Assembly (NCBI RefSeq): GCF_910586915.1
Contig: NZ_CAJULN010000005.1
Coordinates: 69,045-133,044 of the forward strand
Length of the DNA stretch: 64,000 bases
From: an uncultured Bacteroides sp.
Lineage (GTDB): Bacteria; Bacteroidota; Bacteroidia; Bacteroidales; Bacteroidaceae
Reading direction: 5' to 3'
The notes under the pieces were generated by a model. It was not told where the DNA came from, did no database searches, and saw only the letters and a program-made list of their open reading frames with translations. A program made the position numbers and the translations under genes. Below are positions 36,465-44,515 of this stretch, one piece after another. How positions within the stretch are numbered: the stretch's first letter is position 1; each line of letters begins with the position of its first letter.

Positions 36465-36509
36465 TGGCGTATGAAAGGAGTACATAACTCCCTACATACG
36501 CCACTTTTT
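36465..36509 (+). terminator. Nested hairpin terminator before the methyltransferase
   Basis: TGGCGTATG (36465-36473) pairs with CATACGCCA (36495-36503), enclosing a second stem GGAGT/ACTCC, and is followed by CTTTTT. Confidence 0.8.
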
Positions 36510-36552
36510 AAGTTTCACGAGCAGCAGAAGTGAAATATTGAGGAATTTTACT

Positions 36553-36560
36553 TATCTTTG
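36553..36560 (+). promoter_or_regulatory. -7 element of the restriction-modification operon
   Basis: TATCTTTG matches the -7 consensus 22 bp before the ATG at 36582. It decides the start: the upstream TTG (36558) lies inside this element and is not a plausible start codon. Confidence 0.6.
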
Positions 36561-36581
36561 ACAAGATTATACAAGGTATAT

Positions 36582-37745
36582 ATGAGGAAGAATAAAAAAG
36601 ACAATTATAGAATATCAACGGTTAAGTATGCGAAGTCAGTAGCCTTAGTGTATATCAAGGAATACGAGCTTGATAAGGTAACCAAATTTGGCTTGCCAGA
36701 GATAGATGACCGTTTTGATATATGGAGAGTGCCTGTTTTATCTATGGATGGTGCTAAAATTGGCGAAATAGTAATTGATGCCATTTCATCCTTTGTTGAT
36801 ATCAATAAAACTACAACAAAAGAAATCTTAGAAAATAGACTTTTAGGAAGGAAACCTCTCTCGTCATCAAAGAAAAATTGTAAGAGAACACCTAAAATCT
36901 CTATGTTATCCAACACCATTCGTATGGGTGATTCGGAAGAGTTACTAATGGATATGCCTAACGAATGTGTTGATTTAGTATTTACTTCTCCCCCATACTA
37001 TAATGCTAAGCCAGAATATGCTGAATATCTTTCTTATGAAGAGTATTTGTTGAAAATGCGTAAAATAATCCATCAATGTGCACGTGTTTTGAATGAAGGT
37101 CGTTTCTTTGTACTAAATGTTTCACCTGTCCTTATTCGTAGAACAAGTAGGAATGAAGCGTCAAAACGAATCGCTGTGCCGTTTGATTTTCATAGAATTT
37201 TCATTGAAGAAGGATTCGAATTTATAGATGATATTCACTGGGTAAAACCTGAAGGTGCAGGGTGGGCAACTGGACGAGGTAGGAGATTTGCAGCAGATAG
37301 AAATCCTTTGCAATATAAACCTGTGCCCATAACTGAATATATACTTGTTTACCGAAAGAAAACAGACAAACTCATAGACTGGCTAATTAGAGAGCATCCA
37401 GATCAACAGGCTCTTCAAGAGTCAAAAATTGAAGATGGTTACGATGTTACAAACATTTGGAAAATCACTCCTGTTCATAATAAGCACCATCCAGCGGTAT
37501 TTCCTGTTGAATTAGCAGAAAAGGTTATTAAGTATTATTCCATAAAAAATGATGTGGTTTTAGATCCATTCGCAGGAACAGGAACGACAGGTAAAGCTGC
37601 GATAAAACTAAATAGACGCTTTGCTCTACTTGAACAGGATGAGAAATATGTAAACCTAATGAAAACTGATTTTGTTCATCTGACAAATCTGATAAACATT
37701 GATTGGGTTAATATAGACTTAAATAATAATGTAACTTTATTCTAA
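36582..37745 (+). CDS. Type II DNA methyltransferase (TSPPY class, N4-cytosine or N6-adenine)
   Basis: The 387-residue amino-methyltransferase has motif IV TSPPYYN (about 137-143) before the SAM-binding motif I DPFAGTGTTGKAA (about 334-346), the beta-class order. The SPPY form favours N4-cytosine methylation but also occurs in N6-adenine enzymes. An extra N-terminal domain of about 100 residues (VTKFGLPEIDDRFDIW, GAKIGEIVIDAIS) is probably for target recognition or partner contact. The 364-residue gene that starts 5 bp later is the expected cognate endonuclease. Both are clearly AT-richer than the flanking genes, a sign of horizontal transfer. Confidence 0.9.
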   Translation: MRKNKKDNYRISTVKYAKSVALVYIKEYELDKVTKFGLPEIDDRFDIWRVPVLSMDGAKIGEIVIDAISSFVDINKTTTKEILENRLLGRKPLSSSKKNCKRTPKISMLSNTIRMGDSEELLMDMPNECVDLVFTSPPYYNAKPEYAEYLSYEEYLLKMRKIIHQCARVLNEGRFFVLNVSPVLIRRTSRNEASKRIAVPFDFHRIFIEEGFEFIDDIHWVKPEGAGWATGRGRRFAADRNPLQYKPVPITEYILVYRKKTDKLIDWLIREHPDQQALQESKIEDGYDVTNIWKITPVHNKHHPAVFPVELAEKVIKYYSIKNDVVLDPFAGTGTTGKAAIKLNRRFALLEQDEKYVNLMKTDFVHLTNLINIDWVNIDLNNNVTLF

Positions 37746-37750
37746 CAACA

Positions 37751-38845
37751 ATGAAACTATCAGATTGTATTGCTCCACAAGGATTGAGTTTGGTTAAATA
37801 TAGTGGTAAAGAGTTTGTTGACAAACTGGGGCTTGAGATTGTTCAAGGTGTAGTTGCTTCAATTCTCAAAGGAAGGAATGTTCGTGATTTAACGGAGAGT
37901 TTAACACAAAGAAGAGTGTTGCTTGTGAGCACTTCTATTATTGTCACATATTTGAAGGGCCTTTCATCTTTTCAAGATTTTGAAGAAACACTGAATGATT
38001 TGGTTAAGAAAAATGTCAGGATGAGGCTCTCGTCTGAAGAGAAAACATATCTTTTATGGTTCATCGGACTTACTGGTAAAAGTATTCAGAATGTTATTAG
38101 AGGTACTCAATTAGAAAACTACATTGACGTCTTTGATGCAAATTTGAGTGAAATATGCGCCGACATTGAGGATACTTATGGAGATATTACGCTACAAGTC
38201 AATTACAACGAGCAGGGGTATTTTTTTAAATGGAAGAACTTATTAAGATGCTTACTTGCGGCTGGAGCTGCTACTCTTACCGTAAGAGGGTCTGAAAAAT
38301 CCTTATATGGAAAAACATTTGAAAAGTTTGTTTTGGGCTCAGTTCTAACTATTCTCGGTTTTAATCATATAAAAAAGTCGGATGTTGCCAAGTCAGATAA
38401 GGTTTTTTGGTTATCTGAACGATTGGATAAAAGAGAAAGTGATGCAACCTTATTAATAAAGGCTGGTATTGGTGTTAGATTTGATATCGGTTTCATCGGT
38501 AAGGGAAATACTGAAGTAAGCCTTGATAAGGTTTCTCGTTTTGAACGTTTTCTAGATCTTGGAAAAAAAACCTATGCAACGACAACTATCATCCTTGTCG
38601 ATAATATAGGTGCAAATAGTAGAATTGTTACTATGGCGAGAGAAATTGATGGATACATTTTACAGATGAGGGAAACATATTGGGTATATAGTTTGGCAAC
38701 AATACTAAATAAACGATTTGGTTATCACTCTGAAATTCTCAATTATACAAAGGAACAATCGTTAGCCTATATTGACGAAAAGATGCGTAATGTTAATCTT
38801 AATACATTTTTTAGAGATGACGAATCAATAGATATAGATGAATGA
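37751..38845 (+). CDS. Putative type II restriction endonuclease (possibly CfrBI-like)
   Basis: The 364-residue cytoplasmic protein sits directly after the methyltransferase. The region at about 235-265 (SDATLLIKAGIGVRFDIGF, then TEVSLDKVSRFER) is compatible with a PD-(D/E)xK nuclease core: an Asp at the end of a strand, then Glu followed by Lys. The canonical ExK spacing is altered (EVSLDK). An N-terminal helical domain (1-150) could bind DNA. Overall shape and position suggest the CfrBI family, whose prototype cuts CCWWGG, but this is a recollection and not proven by a motif I can verify. A perfect 17-bp terminator stem follows. Confidence 0.65.
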   Translation: MKLSDCIAPQGLSLVKYSGKEFVDKLGLEIVQGVVASILKGRNVRDLTESLTQRRVLLVSTSIIVTYLKGLSSFQDFEETLNDLVKKNVRMRLSSEEKTYLLWFIGLTGKSIQNVIRGTQLENYIDVFDANLSEICADIEDTYGDITLQVNYNEQGYFFKWKNLLRCLLAAGAATLTVRGSEKSLYGKTFEKFVLGSVLTILGFNHIKKSDVAKSDKVFWLSERLDKRESDATLLIKAGIGVRFDIGFIGKGNTEVSLDKVSRFERFLDLGKKTYATTTIILVDNIGANSRIVTMAREIDGYILQMRETYWVYSLATILNKRFGYHSEILNYTKEQSLAYIDEKMRNVNLNTFFRDDESIDIDE

Positions 38846-38930
38846 GAAAGTGAACTAAAATTCCAGTAGATATCTCCTAAATCGGGATATTCCTAAAATG
38901 GGATATTCAGTAAATGTTCCTTTTTCTAAT

Positions 38931-38980
38931 AAATCAAGAGAAAAGTTTTAGTTTACGTGAACTTTTCTCTTGATTTTTTA
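38931..38980 (+). terminator. Terminator of the restriction-modification operon
   Basis: AAATCAAGAGAAAAGTT (38931-38947) and AACTTTTCTCTTGATTT (38960-38976) are a perfect 17-bp stem with a 12-nt loop and a T run. Confidence 0.9.
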
Positions 38981-39017
38981 GTTCAAATCCCCCATTCTTC
39001 TATCTTTTTATGGAATA

Positions 39018-39137
39018 TTATTTAACGTCAGTTCGATATAACTTAAAACAATGTAAGTTGCCTGTCTTTGATGAATTCTATATCAATGACGGACAACTTG
39101 CTATCTTTTGATCTTATATCGAACTCACGTTATTTAC
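39018..39137. mobile_element. MITE-like element with 18-bp terminal inverted repeats
   Basis: AACGTCAGTTCGATATAA (39024-39041) is matched in inverse at 39114-39131 with 17 of 18 identities. Inside, AAGTTGCCTGTC and GACGGACAACTT form a second imperfect dyad, so the whole 120 bp can fold into a long hairpin. There is no coding capacity. Related half-sites occur at 20665-20683 and 3285-3300. The boundaries are approximate, and no target duplication was established. Confidence 0.6.
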
Positions 39138-39299
39138 ATATTCTCTTTTTTCCTTCCCAACCATGCATTATGTATATGTCTTTTTTAGGGATATTCTCAT
39201 CTTATTTCAAGGGAGCAATACTTCAAACACTATCACCGGAATATATCTACAAACATTTGCTCTCTTCTGTAACAACCTGGTTATTAACCCGTAAAAGTT

Positions 39300-40391
39300 T
39301 CATTTCTTATTCATCCGCGACTCGATATCCTCCAACGCACGGCTGGCAACGGATATGCAACTCGGCACCATTTCGCGCAAATGATTGCGTATGAATTCGG
39401 ACATCCGCTTCAAAATAGCCACATCGTCCGTCTGAATCAGGCGTGTCAGATTCATTATCAGCAAACTGCGGTCGGCCTCTTCCAATCCGTCATATTCTTT
39501 CACGCACATATCCACATAGGCCTCATCATCGCAAATCAGCCTTCCTTCGATCAAGCGGAACATCGGGGCGTATTTGTACTCCTTGTCCAGTCCTAGACTG
39601 CAAATCTCGTTTTTCAACGTCTGATACTCTTCTTCTTTATAAAGATTGGAACGAAGCTGGTAGCCGGAGAAATACATGATTAACTTCGCACGATACAACC
39701 GAGCTACTCTTTCTGCAATCTCTTCCTTCACCGCCGCATCAAACTCATCGCGATGTGCCACCATAAAACGTGCCTTTGCATCGTCTATGTTGAGCGTATA
39801 GCGAGTGAAGAGGAAGGTATTCACCGCCTTGAGGCGTTCGGCTTCGGACAAGGATTCGAAATAATTGTTCACTATCTCAAAGCCCTCCTTCTCTTTTCGC
39901 TGCTCCATCATGTGCAATGCGTAGTTATTCACCAGTTCCGGCGTACGTTCGCCTGCCTGATAACGCTCTGCCATACGCTCTGGCGTCTGTTCGGGGTCCA
40001 GTCCCGCCTTCAGCTTCGCTATAAATGCATCGCCGTCCATCGCACCTTTCAGTTCCGAGCGCACTTTTTCGTCCGTATCGAGGATAATAAAGGTGGGATA
40101 AGCCTTCACCGCATAACGGGCTGCTAACTCCTTGCCCTCTTTTTCGGCATTCAGCTTAAGACAGACGAAGTTCTTATTCATAAAGTTGCCGACATTCTTC
40201 TGCGGGAATGTCTCACGTGCCATCTTCTTACAAGGACCACACCAGTCTGTATAAAAATCAATAAACACTAGCTTCTTCTCTTGGCGGGCAGCATCCATCG
40301 CTTCCGAAAAAGAGAGCGAACGGAAATTCGTTTGTGCCAGCAACGGGAAAGACAGGCCTATCGCCACGGCGATCAATAACAATTTTTTCAT
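39300..40391 (-). CDS. Periplasmic thioredoxin-fold protein of Sus operon 2
   Basis: The 363-residue protein has a signal peptide (1-20, PLLAQ) and an N-terminal thioredoxin domain with active site WCGPC near residues 50-54 and a cis-Pro region KAYPTFII. A helical C-terminal region of about 220 residues follows, with no motif I recognise. It probably reduces or isomerises disulfides in exported proteins. It begins 21 bp after the PKD-like lipoprotein gene and is the last gene of the operon, so its clients may be the operon's own lipoproteins; this is inference. Confidence 0.88.
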   Translation of the reverse strand: MKKLLLIAVAIGLSFPLLAQTNFRSLSFSEAMDAARQEKKLVFIDFYTDWCGPCKKMARETFPQKNVGNFMNKNFVCLKLNAEKEGKELAARYAVKAYPTFIILDTDEKVRSELKGAMDGDAFIAKLKAGLDPEQTPERMAERYQAGERTPELVNNYALHMMEQRKEKEGFEIVNNYFESLSEAERLKAVNTFLFTRYTLNIDDAKARFMVAHRDEFDAAVKEEIAERVARLYRAKLIMYFSGYQLRSNLYKEEEYQTLKNEICSLGLDKEYKYAPMFRLIEGRLICDDEAYVDMCVKEYDGLEEADRSLLIMNLTRLIQTDDVAILKRMSEFIRNHLREMVPSCISVASRALEDIESRMNKK

Positions 40392-40412
40392 TCTATTCTG
40401 CTTTTAATAAAT

Positions 40413-42005
40413 TTATAAACTTGAATTACGGTATTCCACTTTCACTACTTTCAGATTCGTTTTCCACGGATAACTTTCCGTACGATAAGTGTGCGGTTCC
40501 ACAACAATGTCGTTCGGGTCGTCTTTGATGGTATATTTAGAAACCGTACCTTTTTGAGATTCGCTATAGGTAGCTACGATAAAATCGGTCGGAGTATCGT
40601 TGGAATGGGCATCCATAGCCAAATAGGTAATTTCTCCCTCCATCGTTGCTACTTTCTTGGCGATGTTGCGCACATAATCGTAAGCCCACAAATCGGCTCC
40701 TACCGCATAAAGAATCACAGGTTGCACGGAGAAGAAGGCATAATGGCCGGCTTTATCAAAATCCGTAGCCACGGCTTTATCAACCGTGCGTGCCAATGAC
40801 TTGCTTACTCCTGCTGCTCCGTATCTGGTTACTTTGAATTTATAGATGTAATAGTCGCCATTGGCATCGTTCATCAACGCATACGAGTATCCTCCGCTAA
40901 ATCCGTTTTCGCCATACACCAAATCACGGACAGGGGTGTACTTATTTTGGTCGAACCAGAAAGGCGATTCGGAATCAGTGCATTTCACAGTATGGGTAAC
41001 GGCATAACTTGCCGCATTCTGAACCGTAAAACAATGATTGGTTTCGTCAAAGAAAGCCACCGCCTGCAAATAGGTAGAGTTATCCTGATAAAACACATAA
41101 GGAGAAGGTTTGTACAACACAGAAGTATTCGCATCATATCGGTTCATCGGATTGCCGTATGCTTCGGAAGAGAGCAACGAACCACAAAAGAAAGCATCTC
41201 CTTCGGTAAGCAACACCCGCCAGCTACGTGCCCGGTTCATATTGCTCGAACCATAAGGATGGGGAACGATATCGGCAAAATTCAACGGACGCGTCACCTC
41301 AAGAGTGGGGAATACCATTTTGTCCAGCGATACATCTTCCAATACTCCGAACTTCTCCAACGAAGACGAATGTTCCAAAGAGTACGCACCGTTTTCCGCC
41401 GTTGCCCATAAGTTGACTACATGAGGAGTAGCATACGTACCTGTGAAAACGATGTTTCCAGCTTTCTTCAATCCCACAGTGTTATCAAACAAATCTGCCA
41501 TCATCGTAGTGTCACGTCCTTCAATCATACTCACAAAATCCATACCACACGTACCGTCTTCCTTATCTCCCCACAAATAGAAACCGCGGACAAAAGGACT
41601 CAACACAGTCAGCGAAGCCACCTTCTCCCATTGCATACCGGTCTCCTTGTCCGTAGCACGAAAATAAAGACGATAGTTTCCGGAAGGAATATCCAGTGGA
41701 TACTCCAAATCCTTTTCTGTGCTAATCACCGTATGCTTATGCGCATTCTCCGTCACTTCCTTGTTACAAAGATACCACTGATAATCGAACTGATTCTCGT
41801 CGCTACCCGACAAAAGCCCTTTCAATGTGACCGGAATAACCAATGTCTCCTTATAACCGACGTTATAATATTCATCCTCAATACCGCTTATTTCCAACTC
41901 GTTAATCGGAGAAAGCGAATCATTTCCCTTGTCGGCCGTACATGAAGCCAACCCCAAAGCTGCAAGCCCAATGCACAGTATTTGTATTTTTCTCATTGCC
42001 ATCAT
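40413..42005 (-). CDS. PKD-like family surface lipoprotein
   Basis: This 530-residue protein has a lipobox (LGLASC, Cys 22; counting from the alternative Met at residue 4 gives a shorter leader). A PKD/Ig-like domain at about 40-135 (YQWYLCNKEVTENA, SGNYRLYFRATDKETG) is followed by a long beta-rich region that could be a propeller. The combination SusC, SusD, DUF4843 lipoprotein and PKD-like lipoprotein is a recurring Bacteroidales operon type of unknown substrate. It starts 9 bp after the DUF4843 gene. Confidence 0.83.
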   Translation of the reverse strand: MMAMRKIQILCIGLAALGLASCTADKGNDSLSPINELEISGIEDEYYNVGYKETLVIPVTLKGLLSGSDENQFDYQWYLCNKEVTENAHKHTVISTEKDLEYPLDIPSGNYRLYFRATDKETGMQWEKVASLTVLSPFVRGFYLWGDKEDGTCGMDFVSMIEGRDTTMMADLFDNTVGLKKAGNIVFTGTYATPHVVNLWATAENGAYSLEHSSSLEKFGVLEDVSLDKMVFPTLEVTRPLNFADIVPHPYGSSNMNRARSWRVLLTEGDAFFCGSLLSSEAYGNPMNRYDANTSVLYKPSPYVFYQDNSTYLQAVAFFDETNHCFTVQNAASYAVTHTVKCTDSESPFWFDQNKYTPVRDLVYGENGFSGGYSYALMNDANGDYYIYKFKVTRYGAAGVSKSLARTVDKAVATDFDKAGHYAFFSVQPVILYAVGADLWAYDYVRNIAKKVATMEGEITYLAMDAHSNDTPTDFIVATYSESQKGTVSKYTIKDDPNDIVVEPHTYRTESYPWKTNLKVVKVEYRNSSL

Positions 42006-42014
42006 AATTTTCGT

Positions 42015-42929
42015 TTATTTAAAATAATCTTCTGGTTTCGTAAAAGGCGCCCAGCCTTTACTGCCCCCTAAAGTTGTCACATTGCTAACATACATCATTG
42101 TTCCGTCTTCATCCAGCACTACTGTTTCACGCGACTCTGCCATCTCCAGCAAGTACGCAGCTACAGTCTGACTGATGGCTTCGGCTCTTGGCATAGGCAT
42201 TACCGTTCTGTCGGCGTAGTCTGCCACTGTCGTATTTGTCAGCTCCATAATCAGACGGAATTTCTTTGCCGAGAAATTACCGAAAAGCCCGATTCCCGTT
42301 CCACCTTTATCCTGTCCATACCATCCGCCCGAAGAGGTCAGCCCGTCTGCGCCACGCGGCATGGAGAGCACATCATAAAAGAATAAATTATGGATGGACG
42401 CATCATGATTGCCCGAAAAAGCCACATTGTCCGTCGGGCTGTAGACACCGGGATAATCTCCATAATTCTCATATCTCAAATCGAAATGTTCGTTGGGAAG
42501 CAACTGCAATTGTAACTGCAAGGTATCCTCGTTCATCTGCTCGGAGCGATGTACCGTAAACTTCACTTCCGTGCTTGTCTCTCCCGCCTTAATTACATAC
42601 TCATCCTGCAATCCCGTGAAGTCGACTCCGCCGACAGCCGTCGTACTATCATTGTTTACAGACAACCGGAAAGAACGGTCATACTCCTTCAGCGTGCCCG
42701 AAGCCATCACTTTCAACGACAGTTCAACGTCATCCTCTACGATTGTTCCGAAAGAGATATCCGTATAAAACTGATGCCCCCACAAAGAAGGAAGAATATG
42801 GGTAGCCCCCCTACGTACATCAAAATAAAGGCAATCTTTTCCTTCGTATCCCATTAGTTCTTTCTCACAACTCGTCAATAGGGAAAATATTCCCATCAAA
42901 GTGCAACCTATTAATATATGTTTCTTCAT
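42015..42929 (-). CDS. DUF4843 family surface lipoprotein
   Basis: The 304-residue lipoprotein (lipobox SLLTSC, Cys 21) has the early YEGKDCLYFDV segment typical of DUF4843. A Calx-beta-like stretch (VGGVDFTGLQDEYVIKAGE, TVHRSEQMNEDTLQLQL) follows. The function is unknown; as the third gene after susC and susD it presumably sits with them on the outer surface and helps bind the ligand. It lies 15 bp after susD and 9 bp before the PKD-like gene. Confidence 0.85.
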   Translation of the reverse strand: MKKHILIGCTLMGIFSLLTSCEKELMGYEGKDCLYFDVRRGATHILPSLWGHQFYTDISFGTIVEDDVELSLKVMASGTLKEYDRSFRLSVNNDSTTAVGGVDFTGLQDEYVIKAGETSTEVKFTVHRSEQMNEDTLQLQLQLLPNEHFDLRYENYGDYPGVYSPTDNVAFSGNHDASIHNLFFYDVLSMPRGADGLTSSGGWYGQDKGGTGIGLFGNFSAKKFRLIMELTNTTVADYADRTVMPMPRAEAISQTVAAYLLEMAESRETVVLDEDGTMMYVSNVTTLGGSKGWAPFTKPEDYFK

Positions 42930-42944
42930 ACGATTTCGTTTTTA

Positions 42945-44495
42945 TTATTCAGATACTACGCGTTTATCCATTTCCACTTCCGGCATCGGCCATACATAAT
43001 TCTGCATATCTATTGCTACGGTACTTTTCACCGCATTTCCACTCCAGTCTTTCTTAAAACCGTTGCCTGCCAATATGGAAGGCATGGCGTGGCGTTTATA
43101 ATAGAAAAACAACTGGCCTTCGCCTATCACTTCGCGCATGAATTCATTGGTGATATACTCCTGTATGCTCGCTTTCGTATCACTCTCCGTCAGTGTGAGG
43201 TTCACACAGTTACGAACTGCCCGAATGGCATTCACATAACCCACGGCTTCTTCCAAGTCGTCCGTACATTCGGCGGCAATCAGATATATCTCACTCATCC
43301 GTACAAGCGGAATCATGTAACGATGTGCGGCTGCGGTCACTCCTTCGTACTTATTCAGACAGAGCACCTTGTGCGAGCCTACCGTACCCCCTTCTTCGTC
43401 GCTTTGGTTCACCTCTTCCACTTTCCACATATATTCTCTCCGCAAGTCGCCCATGTCATCAAAATAATAGGTCAGCTTGGATTCGGCATTCCCCTCTTCC
43501 AGTGTCTCTCCCTGAAAGCAGAGAATCGAATTCAGGTTTACCGACCGGTTGAACATCCGGTCAAACAGGTTCGTACGCGAAGTGTTGTAAAGCGAGAATA
43601 TCACCTCCGACGAGAAAAGAAGGTCGGGATTGAGCGTTGTCGTAACCGCCGCTTTTTTCGTCCACGGGAATATTTCCTTTTCCTCACTCTCTGCAATCAA
43701 TCCCTTCGCTGTCTGATAAGCCTTCTCCTTGTCGCCTACCCAAAGATACGCCCTTGCCAACAAGGCCTGCACAGCAAAATAATTCACCCGATATTGCCGG
43801 TAGCGCAAGTTGGTATTTTCATTCGGATTGTCGGAAGCACCGTTCAATACACCTTCCGTGCGTATCCTGTCGTCTTTCAACAAATCCGCAGCCGCATTCA
43901 GGTCGCGTATCACCTTTTCCATCACCGTCTTTGCCGGCAACAAAGGCTGTATATCCTTCGATGAAGTTTCCGCATAAGGAATCGTGACGGTTTCTGCCGT
44001 ATTCTCTCTATAAACAGGGCCGTACACGCGCATCAAGTCAAAATGAAAGAACGCACGCAACGCCAGCGCCTCCCCTTTCACGTAAGGATAGTAAACGGCA
44101 TTCAAGGCAGACCCCGCCTCGTCGCAATGCTCCAAGAGAGTATTCAAATTGGCTATCAATTCATATTGCGTGGTCCAAAGTGCATTGGAAGTGCTCTTAA
44201 ACTGTTCCGGCTGATAATTTGCATAAGCATAATAAGTATGTGTACTGTTTTTCGACACATCGTAATACTGTGCCATTACGTCGATAGCGCCCATTGTCAG
44301 CGTCGACGAGTAGTTCTCGTTCATCTTGGCATAAACCCCGTTCAGAGAAGACAAAAAACCTTCGTTTGTTTCATACAACTTGTTTTCCATTATGGAGTCT
44401 TCCATATCAACAGCCAGCCAATCGGCACACGACGTGAAAGACGTTACCAACATTAGCGCCATCGCTCCTGCCTTTATTTTATCTTTTGTTATCAT
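42945..44495 (-). CDS. SusD/RagB-like outer-membrane lipoprotein 2
   Basis: The 516-residue SusD homologue has a lipobox (TSFTSC, Cys 23). The TPR-like helical core starts with LYETNEGFLSSLNGVYAKM, the usual RagB/SusD N-terminal pattern. The C-terminus has MRVYGPVYRENTAETVTIPYA in its middle region and MEVDKR-like closing residues. It pairs with the SusC homologue that ends 20 bp upstream. It differs clearly in sequence from the SusD of operon 1, so the two operons are likely to import different ligands. Confidence 0.92.
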   Translation of the reverse strand: MITKDKIKAGAMALMLVTSFTSCADWLAVDMEDSIMENKLYETNEGFLSSLNGVYAKMNENYSSTLTMGAIDVMAQYYDVSKNSTHTYYAYANYQPEQFKSTSNALWTTQYELIANLNTLLEHCDEAGSALNAVYYPYVKGEALALRAFFHFDLMRVYGPVYRENTAETVTIPYAETSSKDIQPLLPAKTVMEKVIRDLNAAADLLKDDRIRTEGVLNGASDNPNENTNLRYRQYRVNYFAVQALLARAYLWVGDKEKAYQTAKGLIAESEEKEIFPWTKKAAVTTTLNPDLLFSSEVIFSLYNTSRTNLFDRMFNRSVNLNSILCFQGETLEEGNAESKLTYYFDDMGDLRREYMWKVEEVNQSDEEGGTVGSHKVLCLNKYEGVTAAAHRYMIPLVRMSEIYLIAAECTDDLEEAVGYVNAIRAVRNCVNLTLTESDTKASIQEYITNEFMREVIGEGQLFFYYKRHAMPSILAGNGFKKDWSGNAVKSTVAIDMQNYVWPMPEVEMDKRVVSE

Positions 44496-44515
44496 AAAAC
44501 TCTTAATTTAAACGG

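Noticed and set aside
36558..36581. TTG start of the methyltransferase
   Set aside because: The TTG is part of a TATCTTTG -7 element, so it would not be transcribed from this promoter.
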